A program made the translations under genes and the position numbers. A stretch of DNA of 64,000 nt from Oopsacas minuta (taxonomy: Eukaryota > Porifera > Hexactinellida > Lyssacinosida > Leucopsacidae). How positions within the stretch are numbered: the stretch's first letter is position 1; the number at the start of each line of letters is the position of its first letter. This document shows, one piece after another, positions 23,201 to 35,200 of this stretch. The stretch is from the NCBI GenBank assembly GCA_024704765.1, contig JAKMXF010000277.1:434001-498000 (forward strand), given 5' to 3'. The notes below the pieces were generated by a model that saw nothing but the letters and a program-made list of their open reading frames with translations, searched no databases and was not told the origin of the DNA.

Positions 23201-26200
23201 ATGGGGTCGTTGAGATTTTTTCACTTTCTTATACAGAATTTTATGAGGAATCCGAATATACGCTCCAAAAATTTTTCCTACCGTTAAAATTTTTTTACAG
23301 ATCATACAAAAATTTATGAAATAAAAAAAATTCTGGCTATAATAATTTTAACATATCCCCATTTTTAATATATTATCGTGATTCTTCGTTGGTATACTTC
23401 TTTCTAGAATTCAATTTAATTACTAGTTACCTAATAGAATTGATGTTTTTAACGAATTCCTATCCAAAATGTCATTACCATGGCAACAAAATGAAACGTA
23501 GGAATTTACGCAATAGTTTTCAATCTAGCTAAGTAGTACTTGTATGATATTACATTTAGGATATATACGTGTAATTATTGATTAATTCAGTTAAAGCAAA
23601 TGAGTGAAGAAACGAAACATGAACATGCCAAAACTAGAATTTGTCGCTGGTGTTGTTCGAAAGTTGGCAAAATAGTTTTGAGGAATAATCACCTAAAGGA
23701 CACTAAGTTAGGTGAATTATACAACCAATATTCGGAACCAATCAATATTTTAGAAGATAATCGCCCTTATATCGTGTGTAATACTTGTAAGCTCTACTTG
23801 TTTACTCTGTCCTCAGGGGATACGACGAGGAAAACACCTGCACAATATGATTGGCCCTTAATTCGTAACACGCGCTTAAACACCTGCCGCATTGGGAACT
23901 TATGTTCAATGTGTACCGAGAGTTCAAGGTTCGGTCGCAAGAATCAAGCTTCATCTTCGATAATCCATATAAAGCCAGGAAGACCAACAATCAATTCACC
24001 TCAAAAGACAATCAGGATATGTAACAAATGTGCGAGTCGTGTTAGTCCTGGAGTTAGTCATATCTGTTTGAAAAAGACATTGATTACCAACGCACATAAT
24101 ATGTTGGAACACCATAACTCTATTGATACATTCGTTGGTGATAATGTATACCAAAGATTACATGAATGTAGCCACAACAAATCTTCAATTCATTTGCCTA
24201 AAACTTCAGGTGGGAATCCGTTTCATCTTTCTATCTCCTCTTCCAGTACTGACGAACGTCCAGCTAAAGTACCAAAAATTGATTTCTCTCACATCGCGAA
24301 TTTGAAGTGTTCAGGAATGTCATTGTCTAATAAGCAGTTAAAGGTAGTAACTCGAATTATTAGAGATGTTCGAGTACCATGTCCATCAATGGATAGCTAC
24401 TATAGAGAACGACATTTGTTGTGCGACGAAATATTCGAATGCATCCAGATTGAGCTGGACTATAGTAAAGAGAAATACAAGTCAGAATATAGGAACTCCT
24501 GGATAGTGAGATGTTGCAATATCGATGCCCTGATAGAAAAGATCTTTAATATCAGCGGAGAAATATCGGTACATGATCTTCATTTCAAGCTTGGATTAGA
24601 CTTTGGTCGTGGTTTCACTAAACTACTTATGTGTCTACAGAATGATAATTCTGTCGATAACCTGGTTTATCTATGGGTTATGAGTGCCCCTGAGTGTAAT
24701 TATAACTTCTCCGTTATGCTTCAAGATGACCAGATAAAACGGCTGATGGAAGAATACAACGTTTCATTTACGGTAGATTTGAAAGCTGCTAGTTATTGCT
24801 TGGGAATAATGAACGGACGTCACCCTTGTATATGGTGTACTTGGGACAATAGAAGGGGTTTAGACAGTGTTCAGTGGGAAGAACGATCATCTGCTCACCA
24901 TCTAGAGATGTTTCAAAAGCTTCAAGATATGTATCAGGGAGATTCTAAGAATCATGCAATTGACTGCGATGGTATTGAGGATTGCCAAGCACTAAATGTA
25001 TGGCTGGTAGATTTCATGCAAATGTTTAATCTTCCCGAGTTACATCTGTTACTTGGGATAGGACAGAAGTCATACGATGCCATCCTCATCACAATGTCTG
25101 AGGACGAAAAAGAACACCATGAAGCAATACTAAAAAAACTGAATATTCATAGAAGTGCTTACCATGGAGGAGCATTTGAAGGTAATGCAATGAGGAAAAT
25201 CACAAAGGAGGTATTGGAACTCGGGTTTCCAAAGAGTAATTCGTCTTATATCACGCTTGTAAAATTCAGGGATGTTGTTGATTCTTGCTTCGGGAAACAC
25301 ATAAAGGGAGATTTCAAAATGACAGTATATCATTTTGAATAATCATTTAAACAATCAGGACTTTCTTGCTCTACAAAAGTTCATGTTCTATGTAGGCACC
25401 TAATTCCGTTTATCACGAATTATCTTCCAGATGGAATGGGTTTAGGATCAGTTTCAGAACAAGCATTTGAATCTGCCCATTCTAGATTTGGCAGAGTTTG
25501 GGGGACAAGATATAAATGTCAAGAGGAAAATGAAAAATTTCCAGAGTGCTTATTAAACACAGTATCAGATGTTAACTTCGTCAATTTCATAAATAAATCA
25601 TAGTATGATAAGCTAGGTCATGTTCTACATTACACTATATTTGGAATAAAAATAATTGGTTAAGTTAAGGTTAAGCATCAATAATTACACGTATATATCC
25701 TAAATGTAATATCATACAAGTACTACTTAGCTAGATTGAAAACTATTGCGTAAATTCCTACGTCTCATTTTGTTGCCATGGTAATGACATTTTGGATAGG
25801 AATTCGTTAAAAACATCAATTCTATTAGGTAACTAGTAATTAAATTGAATTCTAGAAAGAAGTATATCAGGGAAGAATCACAATAATATATTAAAAATGG
25901 GGATATGTTAAAATTATTTTAGCCAGAATTTTTTTGATTTCATAAATTTTTGTATAATCTGTAAAAAAAATTTTAATGGTAGGAAAATTTTTTGGAGCGT
26001 ATATTCGGATTCCTCATAAAATTCTGTATAAGAAAGTGAAAAAATCTCAACGACCTCATTTTTTTTGTCATAATGTTTTTTCAGTTACCCGTGATAACTA
26101 AATAAATAGCATTATTTACATACAAAAGTGTATTTAAATATTGTGGTTATTTTTAATTGTGTTTATGAAAATTGCATGTTGTAGTTGCATAAATATTACC

Positions 26201-29200
26201 ATCTAGTTACCATCCATGGTACAGGTCAATCAGGGTCAATGTAAGTCCTGTATTACGAAGTTCCCGGCCTAATTAATTATTTACTACCGCGTTTCGCTTG
26301 CTAGGTCGCTGCGCTACAGCTTGGTACTCCGGGTTAGTTTAGGTATTAAAACACCTAAATTTTATAATGTTATTGGTCGTACGCAACGGAATATACTCCG
26401 TATTACGTGCCTCGACATCACAGAATAGCTAAAATTTAAATATTTTATTATCCATGGTCCATGAAAATTATATTTAATTGCCTTCTGTTGTAATATTGGC
26501 GCTTCCACGTCGCTTTTGGATAATAGACTGTGCTATTTGCGCCTCGAGTATATATAATTTCAAATGTTTCGAAATTTGGAAAATTTAGATTTTGTACAGT
26601 CATAATGATGAGCTAGTATTTGGTCAAAGTCATGATGTCAGAACGTGTGGCATTTTGAGGGTTACCTGTTATTTAAATTACTTTTATCCTGTATATATGC
26701 TGAGCAGTGTTGATAATGTGATTGTTGAAATCAAACAAGCTGACAATTACATCATAGTTTCGTAGTTGTCTTCCATTTCGTCTAACACTAGAACTTATCC
26801 GAGCTTGACCCCCCCCTTCTTGTTGCTGAAGGAGTTTATACCTCACTTTGAATTGGAGTTTGCTTGGATTATCTAACTAGATTGCATTTAGCCGGGAATA
26901 TGACCATTTCTTACTCACCATTTGGATTACAGTTGTTGATTTTCATCCCATTATCGTTGGATTTTTGGCCTTGAAAGTTGACTGGAAATATCTCTCCGGT
27001 ACCGCAATTCATACATCGTCCCGAGAACCAAATAGAAAGTGATTGGTTTGCACAAATACTACCAAATGTCTTATTCACTCTTTGTTACCGGAAACACCTA
27101 TATGCGGTCTAGTTAGATTATTCAATTATTTCCAATTCAATCAACTTCTTAGTGAGTTAGAAACACACTTAGCAACATGAAAGGTGTCAAGGAAACTTCC
27201 GGCCAACCCTCAAGGCTAAGATCTAACGATTATACCTTGAAAATCCACAACACTTCCATCCGAATACTCAAAAAATACTAACCTCTGATTTTCGAACAAA
27301 TGACAACAAAGAAATTCGAACAATTGAAAGAGCTTCACACATACATACATACATACATACATACATACATACATACATACATACATACATACATACATAC
27401 ATACATACATACATACATCATACATACATACAACACATACATACATACATACATACATACATACATACATACATACATACATACATACATACATACATAC
27501 ATACATACATACATACTACATACATACATACATCTCATACATACATACATACATACATACATACATACATACATACATACATACATACATACATACATAC
27601 ATACATACATACATACATACATACATACATACAAATTTATTGCGTTCTAATAGTCGAGATATTGCTCTTCAAAAATGCAGTTATGTATTTGATGCTTAGA
27701 ACTGGCATTGTTTTTATTTTTCCTATTTTTAGTGCTCTTTTATTTTTTCATATTTCCTATCGATTAGGCGAGCTGAAAGAGAGTCTATTACTCCAAAATG
27801 AAAACAAAAAAATTCCTGTACTACTTCCAAACGATAGAGCGGTGGTTGACTTAATTCTCAAATACTCTCAACTAGACTCGATAGTAGATAAAGAAATCGG
27901 TAGTTTAATACATAAAGCTGCTGCTGAGGATAACGTTTTATTAGCCAATGCATTAGTCGAAAAAAATATAGAATTGCAGGTAGTCAACAGTAAGGGATTT
28001 TCTCCCCTAAAAATAGCTTCGAAGCGTGGTAACATTGGAGTAGTCAAAGTGTTACTAAATGCAGGTGCGGATCCGAACTATATTGGTAAGAAAGTCCCAG
28101 GCTTTTCAGCTTTAAATAACGCAGTACAATTTGGCCAGTTAGCATGCGCAAAATTATTAATTGATTTCGGAGCGAATCTTGTTCATAGTGATATGACGAA
28201 CACAGCTCTACATTCTGCTTCATACGGCGGTCACCCCGATGTAGTGGAATTCTTAATAAGAGATGTTGGTATGGATGTTAACCAACGGAATAACGCAAAT
28301 AGAACTCCTCTATACCAGTCTATCACCCAAGGACATTACTCTGTAGCCAAAGTGTTGCTCGGACTAGGGGCTGATCCTAATGTTGCCTTAACTGCTGAAA
28401 ATGAGACACTAGTGCATATAGCTGTGAGAGAGGGTGAGAAGGAAATTCTTACATTATTGTTAGAAGCAAAGGCAAGACCAGACGAGGCATTGCGTAATGG
28501 AACAACTCCACTGATGCTTGCAGTGCAAGCTGATCGTGCCGATTATATCCCATTAATAATGGCATACGGTATAACTTTGGCCAAGAAGGATCAGGAAGGC
28601 GAAACGATACTGCATCACATCGCGAGGAATGATTCTTGTGATTCTGCAAAGTATATTCTCAAGAGAATTGGAGCTATGAAGGGTATTACACAGGAATTTC
28701 AAATATTTAAGAATAAAAATGAGCATGGTAAATCTGCTTATGATATTGCTATAGAGTGTCACAGTGAAAGGGTACTTAAAATATTCATTCGACATTCCCC
28801 AAAGAATTACTTCAGAAACAACACTCAACAAATACACAGATTCTATGATAAAAAGCTATACGATACTCTCAAGGAAATATTATCTGGCTTAGTCTCATTT
28901 GATGAGGAAAACGGTGAGTTTAACAATTGTTTTATCGATTATTCTTTAGTATAAGGCTCAGTCATGGCCTCCTCTAATATAAGGCCTGCCAACTCTTGCG
29001 AATCCTTCCCAGGGATGGGGGCCGGCGATGAAGGTGATACTTTCAATATTGCTGGAACAGTTCATTTTGTCCCGAGAAATGTATTGTATATTCGTAGAAC
29101 AATAATATATGTTAAAGTAAGCATTTATTTGGTAAATTTGTCATTCTTTGTTGCCTTGTAGTCTGTTAAATATTCCATCTTTCACATCAAAGTGAATATA

Positions 29201-32200
29201 TGAAAATATTAAATTACAACATATGCCGACAGCTTAGTCTATTAATTAAATATTCGAAAAGTTGTACTATTAATTGGAGGCATTTTTAAAGGTTAGGTTT
29301 AATCCCAATACACATAGTTCCCGCTTTTACACAAATTTAATTAATAGACTAAGCTATCGACACTGATTGTGATTATATATTTTTTCCTCGATCCCCTCAG
29401 ATTGATTATGCATAAAACAATATACTTACGAATAAATATGCTTATACAGTCCATAAAAAGGTTAATTTGTTTACAGAAATTATTCATTGACTAAATATTA
29501 TTAGAAGGAAATGTTTCATGGGATTTGATCGGTACAAATTCAAGTGTAAAATTTGGAATCAGCCTGTTGAACTACCCCATTTAGCTGTTGAGACCAATTT
29601 TCTACGATTAATTAAAAGTTAAAAGATTTTGTTGACCATTGTGTTTCATTTGCGTAGTTGTTAAGATCATAGTCTAATGACCTGCTGAACTGGGTTCGAA
29701 TCCCGTACTGCCTTTACTTTTTCGACTGTAGATTGCCTGAATTTGAATATCATAACTTGATTCATGAAATTACCTGTGATTTCATTATACGGACCACTAA
29801 TATAGGTGAAATTATAGCTGTACTAATGCTGAGCTCTATCTGTATTATCTCTGTGAAATAATATACGTAGTTGAAATGACAATTTATACCGTGTATACAT
29901 ACTTTTAGAATTATTAATGAGAAATCTGAGGACTAAATGTGATCAGTGTTGCTAGTCATCTTCAATAATTTTGGCATTGCATGATATATGGAATGCTTCC
30001 TCTTCCAATTATGGTTATCACTATTCATGTGCAGCACATATTTTTTGAGCTTTTAACGTTGAGATGTTCCAAGAACCGTAAAAGTAACAGATTTTATCGT
30101 ATATATCGAAATAATTATCGCTGTACCTTGAGCTTGGATATTAGGATAGTTGACTGTAGTGATCTATTGGAATAAGATTTCGGCAGGGGGCAGGATCGAG
30201 CCGGGATTTGAAAGTGCATAAACATACGTAATATACAAGCCATTGATTCAATAAGTTGTAAACTATAGTTAGAGGACATTGACCGGAATTCTGAGGGTTA
30301 GAAATAGGATTTAGTTCTAAAAGAATGGCCGGAATTCTACTAGTGCAAAGTAATTACTGAAAAGAACGGTAAATGGTAAACTTTAAACTTTAAAACATAA
30401 ATTTGAGGTTGAACATTGATTCATACCCTGAACGTTAAGTCGGATTTTTCATTATAGAAAGGTGTTATCATATCCTGGCTAGATCCCGGCTAAATAGCCA
30501 AATCCCGGCAAAACTGGGAATTAACAGGGATTCCCGGTCGATCCTAATGACTGAACGTTTAAATTTGAACATTAAACCCTTTTCAAATGTTTGCCCATGT
30601 GCCTGCTCAAGGCGAAACGATTCCTTATTATTATTTATTATATATTAGGGCGTGTAACAGCAGAAGTCATTATCTTTGAGTCAAGCGAAGATGGCAATTT
30701 TCCGGACAAACAATCTGAATATCCTATTAAACAAACTCTATTACATAAGCTCAAAGATTGCCCAGATCCTGAATTGAAGTACCATCCGTTAGTCAACTTG
30801 ATAATAGAAGATAAATTACGTTTCCATCACTGGCGTTATTTGATTTCTCTTGTTTTATTTCTTTTCTTCTTATTTTGTCTTAACTATGCTCTCATACAGG
30901 CTTCTACCAAGTGCGATTCAAAGTTATGGGCTTATGAAACTTTGAAAGATGCTGGGAGAGCATTCTGCGAAATCGTATGTCTCATTTATTTCGCATTTTT
31001 CACTATCTTACTTTTTGTGGAATTCTTTACAACTTGGAGTTTAGTATTTGGCAAGAAAATAGGGCAAAGGTATGCTGATCTTATCAATATGAGTTATCTC
31101 AATGGAAAACAATATAATTTCCTTTCGATTACATCTGATTTAATAACGAGTCAATACCGTATTTTAGATTTGAAATTGAAATTCTTGCTTAGTGCTTTTC
31201 TTGTATATTTCAATTCCAAGTATATCATCATAGATTTAATCGCATTGGAATCATTTGGGCTTTTGGTTATCTTACGAATATCGGGTTCTCCAGCTCAATG
31301 GTCTTTTGCTGGGTTAACTTACATATTTTTCAGTGTATCCTTACTGAAACACACACGTATAGTGCCGAAACTCGGTGCTTATGTAAACGATATACTGCAA
31401 GTTTTCTACAAGGATATCCCTTCATTTTCCATTGTCCTAATAATAATAATGTTAGCATTTAGTGGTGGCATTCATCTCGCTGCAAGACAACAATCATTGT
31501 TCGCACCATTGCAACAGAATCAAAGTATAGACAGACTGACTAATCTGCCTTATCCTGTATGTAATGGTTCTGAAACAGCATTTTTCTGGTTCAATCCTTC
31601 TCTAACTGCACTTTATGATTTGAGACGGCCATTACTTGCTGGTTTAGTTTTATTCCTTGATAGAGGCATTGGTACGCATGAAGAAGATCTCCTACAAGAT
31701 AATTTCATCTTTACACTAATCTATCTTGCATTTGCATATTTGATAACTATATTAATGCTGAACATTCTTATCGCTCAGTTTGTAAATTCGTATAGAAGAA
31801 TCGCGAATGTTAATAGTTACGATTACAAGTTTGAGTTATTAGTTGGTCTAGAGTTGAGGAGCTTTATCTTTTTCGGGAAGTTTTTTAGGAAATCTTCTAG
31901 CATCGAGAGTATTGAAATGCCTCTGGGTGTTTGGGATCAAATACAACGAGGTGAGTGAACATTATTCGATTGCATATACAGACAAACCTGCTTAGCCGCC
32001 ACCTTTTTTGTTAGTGCCTTTAGGGTCAGCCCTCCCTGAATTTCCCACCTAAGAGTTCAAGTTCGATTCTGAAATTCTCTATATATACTTAGGTAATTTG
32101 GACGTTTATTAGAATTAAAATTGATTGAAAAATATACAACTATGAGCATTCAATTTTAAGTTTGTAGTAGTGAGAGTTAAAGAGGATAAATCTATCGAAT

Positions 32201-35200
32201 ATCAAATAGTGTCAGTTCACACGCAAGTTTCTTACCCTAAATCCAATTGAATTTCAATTAGTTTCTTGCTAATCATCGATATTGCGCCTCGAGGTATCCA
32301 TTATTCTCCAAATTGACGGCCCCTTTGAATATTCAAAAATATAGATATTGGAACAATGTAATTCACAAATATACGTATATGGCATAAATGTTATTGAATT
32401 ATTTTGTAAGATCAACCATCTGTGTAGTGGCGAGAGCAAATATCTACATAAATTTGATATTTGGCTAATTAGTTTCCTTTATATTCGTAAAACAACGATA
32501 AATTTACATATGAGAAACTTGAAAATGCGAAATTCGGGTTCAGCGTAATGTGTTAACCCTGTGTTGCTTCTTTAGAGCAAGCCTATTCATAAAATCAACA
32601 ATAAATTTGCATATGAGAAACTTAAAATGCGAAATTCGGATTCAGCGTACTTAGTTACCCTTGGGTAGCCGTTTAGAGCAAGCCTGTATTTATATTGTGA
32701 GATTTGGCTAATTTGTTTACTATTTACACATAAAAACAACAATAAAATTACATATGATTAATCCAAGAGTGTCAATATCCGATTCAGCATGTTCGATATA
32801 TTTAGTGAAGTTTATTCAATTCTATTTTCTTACTTGATTAACACGATAAGTACATAGTTATGCGACTATTTCAAAATTGCATGCCGTAAATCCTTCCTTG
32901 ACAACGGACAAACAGACAGACAGAAAACAATTGGGATTTATTGATGTAGATATTTTTATGTTTGGATGTCCAGAATTGATTGAAGAAACTGGGGAACCCC
33001 CAGGACTGATTTTTGACATACCTGGGTATTTTTGGTCTGTCTCGGACATTTTCGAGTCTTGCACAAAAATTCACACATGTGACGTCATTGTCACCTTTTT
33101 AGATGTTCGAAAAATTACATTATCAGCTATTGCTCAGCCAATATCTATGATATGTGGTTGAAAATTTAATCACAAGTACACTTCATTATGCCACAGGTCC
33201 TGTCATGATTTTGACTCCATGCGAACCCATCATGGAATGATTACATCATCCTGACTGTACAAAAATAACTAAATTTCCCGAATTCGAAATTTTTTAGAAT
33301 ATAATTTACTCGAGGACAGAGGTGTCGATATTACTAGATTACAGCGACATAGCAGCTCAGGTGTCACCAAAGAAGGCCATTGAATGTACTTTAGATGGAC
33401 CATGGATAAAATTTCTGCTATTTTCTACACTCGAAGCGCGAAGACCAAGTATACCCCCTTCGCGTAACGACCAAATGCACCATGAAGTTTAGTTTTTGTT
33501 GATTAATTATGCAAACTGAGACTAAAAGCTGTCGCGCAGCCACCTTGCAATCGAAGCGCGCTGGTATATATATATATATGCACAGATTAATTGCGTTTTA
33601 TAATATAAATATATATCATAGACTCTCCTTTAGATGAGGACTGTAGGACTCATTTTCGGGACCTGAAACTTTGGTACATTAGTGTTTCGTAATTGGTTAA
33701 AGTTAGACACATAATATGTACTATTGTCGAACAGGAAGTCTTAGCAATAATCTTCAGAGATATCATATCAATATATATTAGCAGGGTATAAGAAGTTGGG
33801 TGTATACTATAGAATGGCTATCCTGATTTGACCATAATTTCTGCGATTATCTAGTTATAAGAGGATATTAACAAAATACTTGTTTTTTTACATATCAAAA
33901 TACATTTATTCTGGTGAAAATGAACCAATTTCATATTCTTGGCGATTAAGGATTTTCCCATCAAAATATCTACTTCCTTTTATTCCTGGTCTAAAGTAGT
34001 GATCAGGCCTTATCTTTAGTAGGCTATGGCTTAACCAATCCTTGGCCATTGTCTTTGTTTTTTAGAATGCTATAGGTGAATCAACATGACCCACGAATTC
34101 ACTATATAACTATTATTCAACGATAATACATTTATACATGTAGCTAGAAATAATTACGAGATTTAAACTAATTTACAATACTGGAAAAAGGTGTGAAAAC
34201 CGCATGACTCACATTCCGCAAATATTTAGGGCCTATTAATATGACCAATTGACACCATAACTATGACTTCCTATTCGACATGAGTATATTGTATCTGTCT
34301 TACTTTACCGATTACGATATAGTGTATACCAATTAATCCAAGAATGAGTGCCTACATTCCTTAGTTCAAGGTGTATTTGATATATACACTTATATATATT
34401 GATTGCGTTTTAATAGTATATACTTTTGAGAGCAATTGTATAAATATAATCCACCAACACTCAATAGCATCAAAAAGAAAATTATATCAAAATAATAATG
34501 AGATGCCAATCAAATATCACATCATAGTTATTGACACGTTTGGAAATTTTCAAAACCGTAATGCTAAGTCATCACACTTATTTTACAATTTTGATGACAT
34601 TTTCGTCTTCCAACGCTATTCTTTCGAATAATATCAAGTTTTTTCCTCTAGCTATACGGAAAGTCTCATATAATCGATTGAAGTGAACATGTTCATTTAG
34701 TTTAAATTCGTTGCTAACTTCTTCGTTATTTTAATAGATCTTAAGAAATTGAACCTCGAAATGACTGAAATAGGCTTATTACACTTGTAATAAGGTCTAT
34801 TTTTATTATTAACCTATTTTCTACTCATCCTATTACTCAGATTATGATTAGTAAGATTTATGCGCATTAATTATTATCAACTGTTCCTTAAGGATGACCG
34901 ACGACCAATCAGTTCGGGTCCATGGGCGTAGCGCCGGGGGCCTGACACCAAAAATTCTCATTAGGCCCCTCCAAAAATTTTTGAATATATTGATCATACT
35001 AAGGGATAGTTGAAAATGAATAGATTTTGACCAGCTGTGCCCCCTAGAATTAAGCCAGGCCCCTCAAAAATCCTGTTGTTGCTACGTGCTCATGGTCGGG
35101 TCATAAGCAACTGACCGGTTCCATCTCTTCTCTTCACCACCATCAGTGTGATTTAATTGTATAGTTACGGAATCTATTTTATTTTACAATTCTGAAATCG

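Larger units (their letters stand above)
23167..26093 (+). mobile_element. 2.9-kb transposon with 416-bp TIRs, superfamily unassigned
   Basis: The ends are CACGGGTAACTGAAAAAAC and its inverse TTTTTTCAGTTACCCGTG. The inverted repeats run 23167-23582 and 25677-26093 with few differences. Flanks read ATAA on both sides (23163-23166 and 26094-26097), a likely 4-bp duplication. One gene lies between the repeats. It is inserted in the 5' leader of P-like element 1, between the THAP start and the right terminus. I cannot assign it to a named superfamily. Confidence 0.85.
19776..26266 (-). mobile_element. P-like transposon carrying two nested insertions
   Basis: Outer inverted repeats read CGGGAAC...TTCGTAATACAGG (interrupted by a foldback insertion after the seventh base) and, from the right end inward, CGGGAACTTCGTAATACAGG. 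The similarity runs on to about 60 bp with indels (CATGGATGGTAA in both). A perfect 7-bp duplication GCCTAAT flanks it at 19769-19775 and 26267-26273. The inner gene is a THAP/P-type transposase on the minus strand. Removing the two insertions leaves about 3 kb, the usual size of animal P-like elements. The known Drosophila P duplication is 8 bp; here 7 is what I can align. Confidence 0.85.
18919..27767. other. channel intron 4, nested transposons
   Basis: An 8.8-kb intron. It contains a dispersed block at 19380-19768, the P-like nest at 19776-26266, a partial inverted copy of the dispersed block at about 26290-26700, nothing recognisable from 26700 to 27330, then a CATA microsatellite close to the exon 5 acceptor. 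Confidence 0.7.

Noticed and set aside
27216-27634. Long open frames with MYVC or YIHT repeats on both strands
   Set aside because: A tetranucleotide repeat without stop codons yields open frames by chance; there is no start context or flanking coding sequence.
29652-29715. A functional tRNA gene
   Set aside because: The B box is perfect, but I could not pair an acceptor stem or a 5-bp anticodon stem; listed only as a tRNA-like relic.
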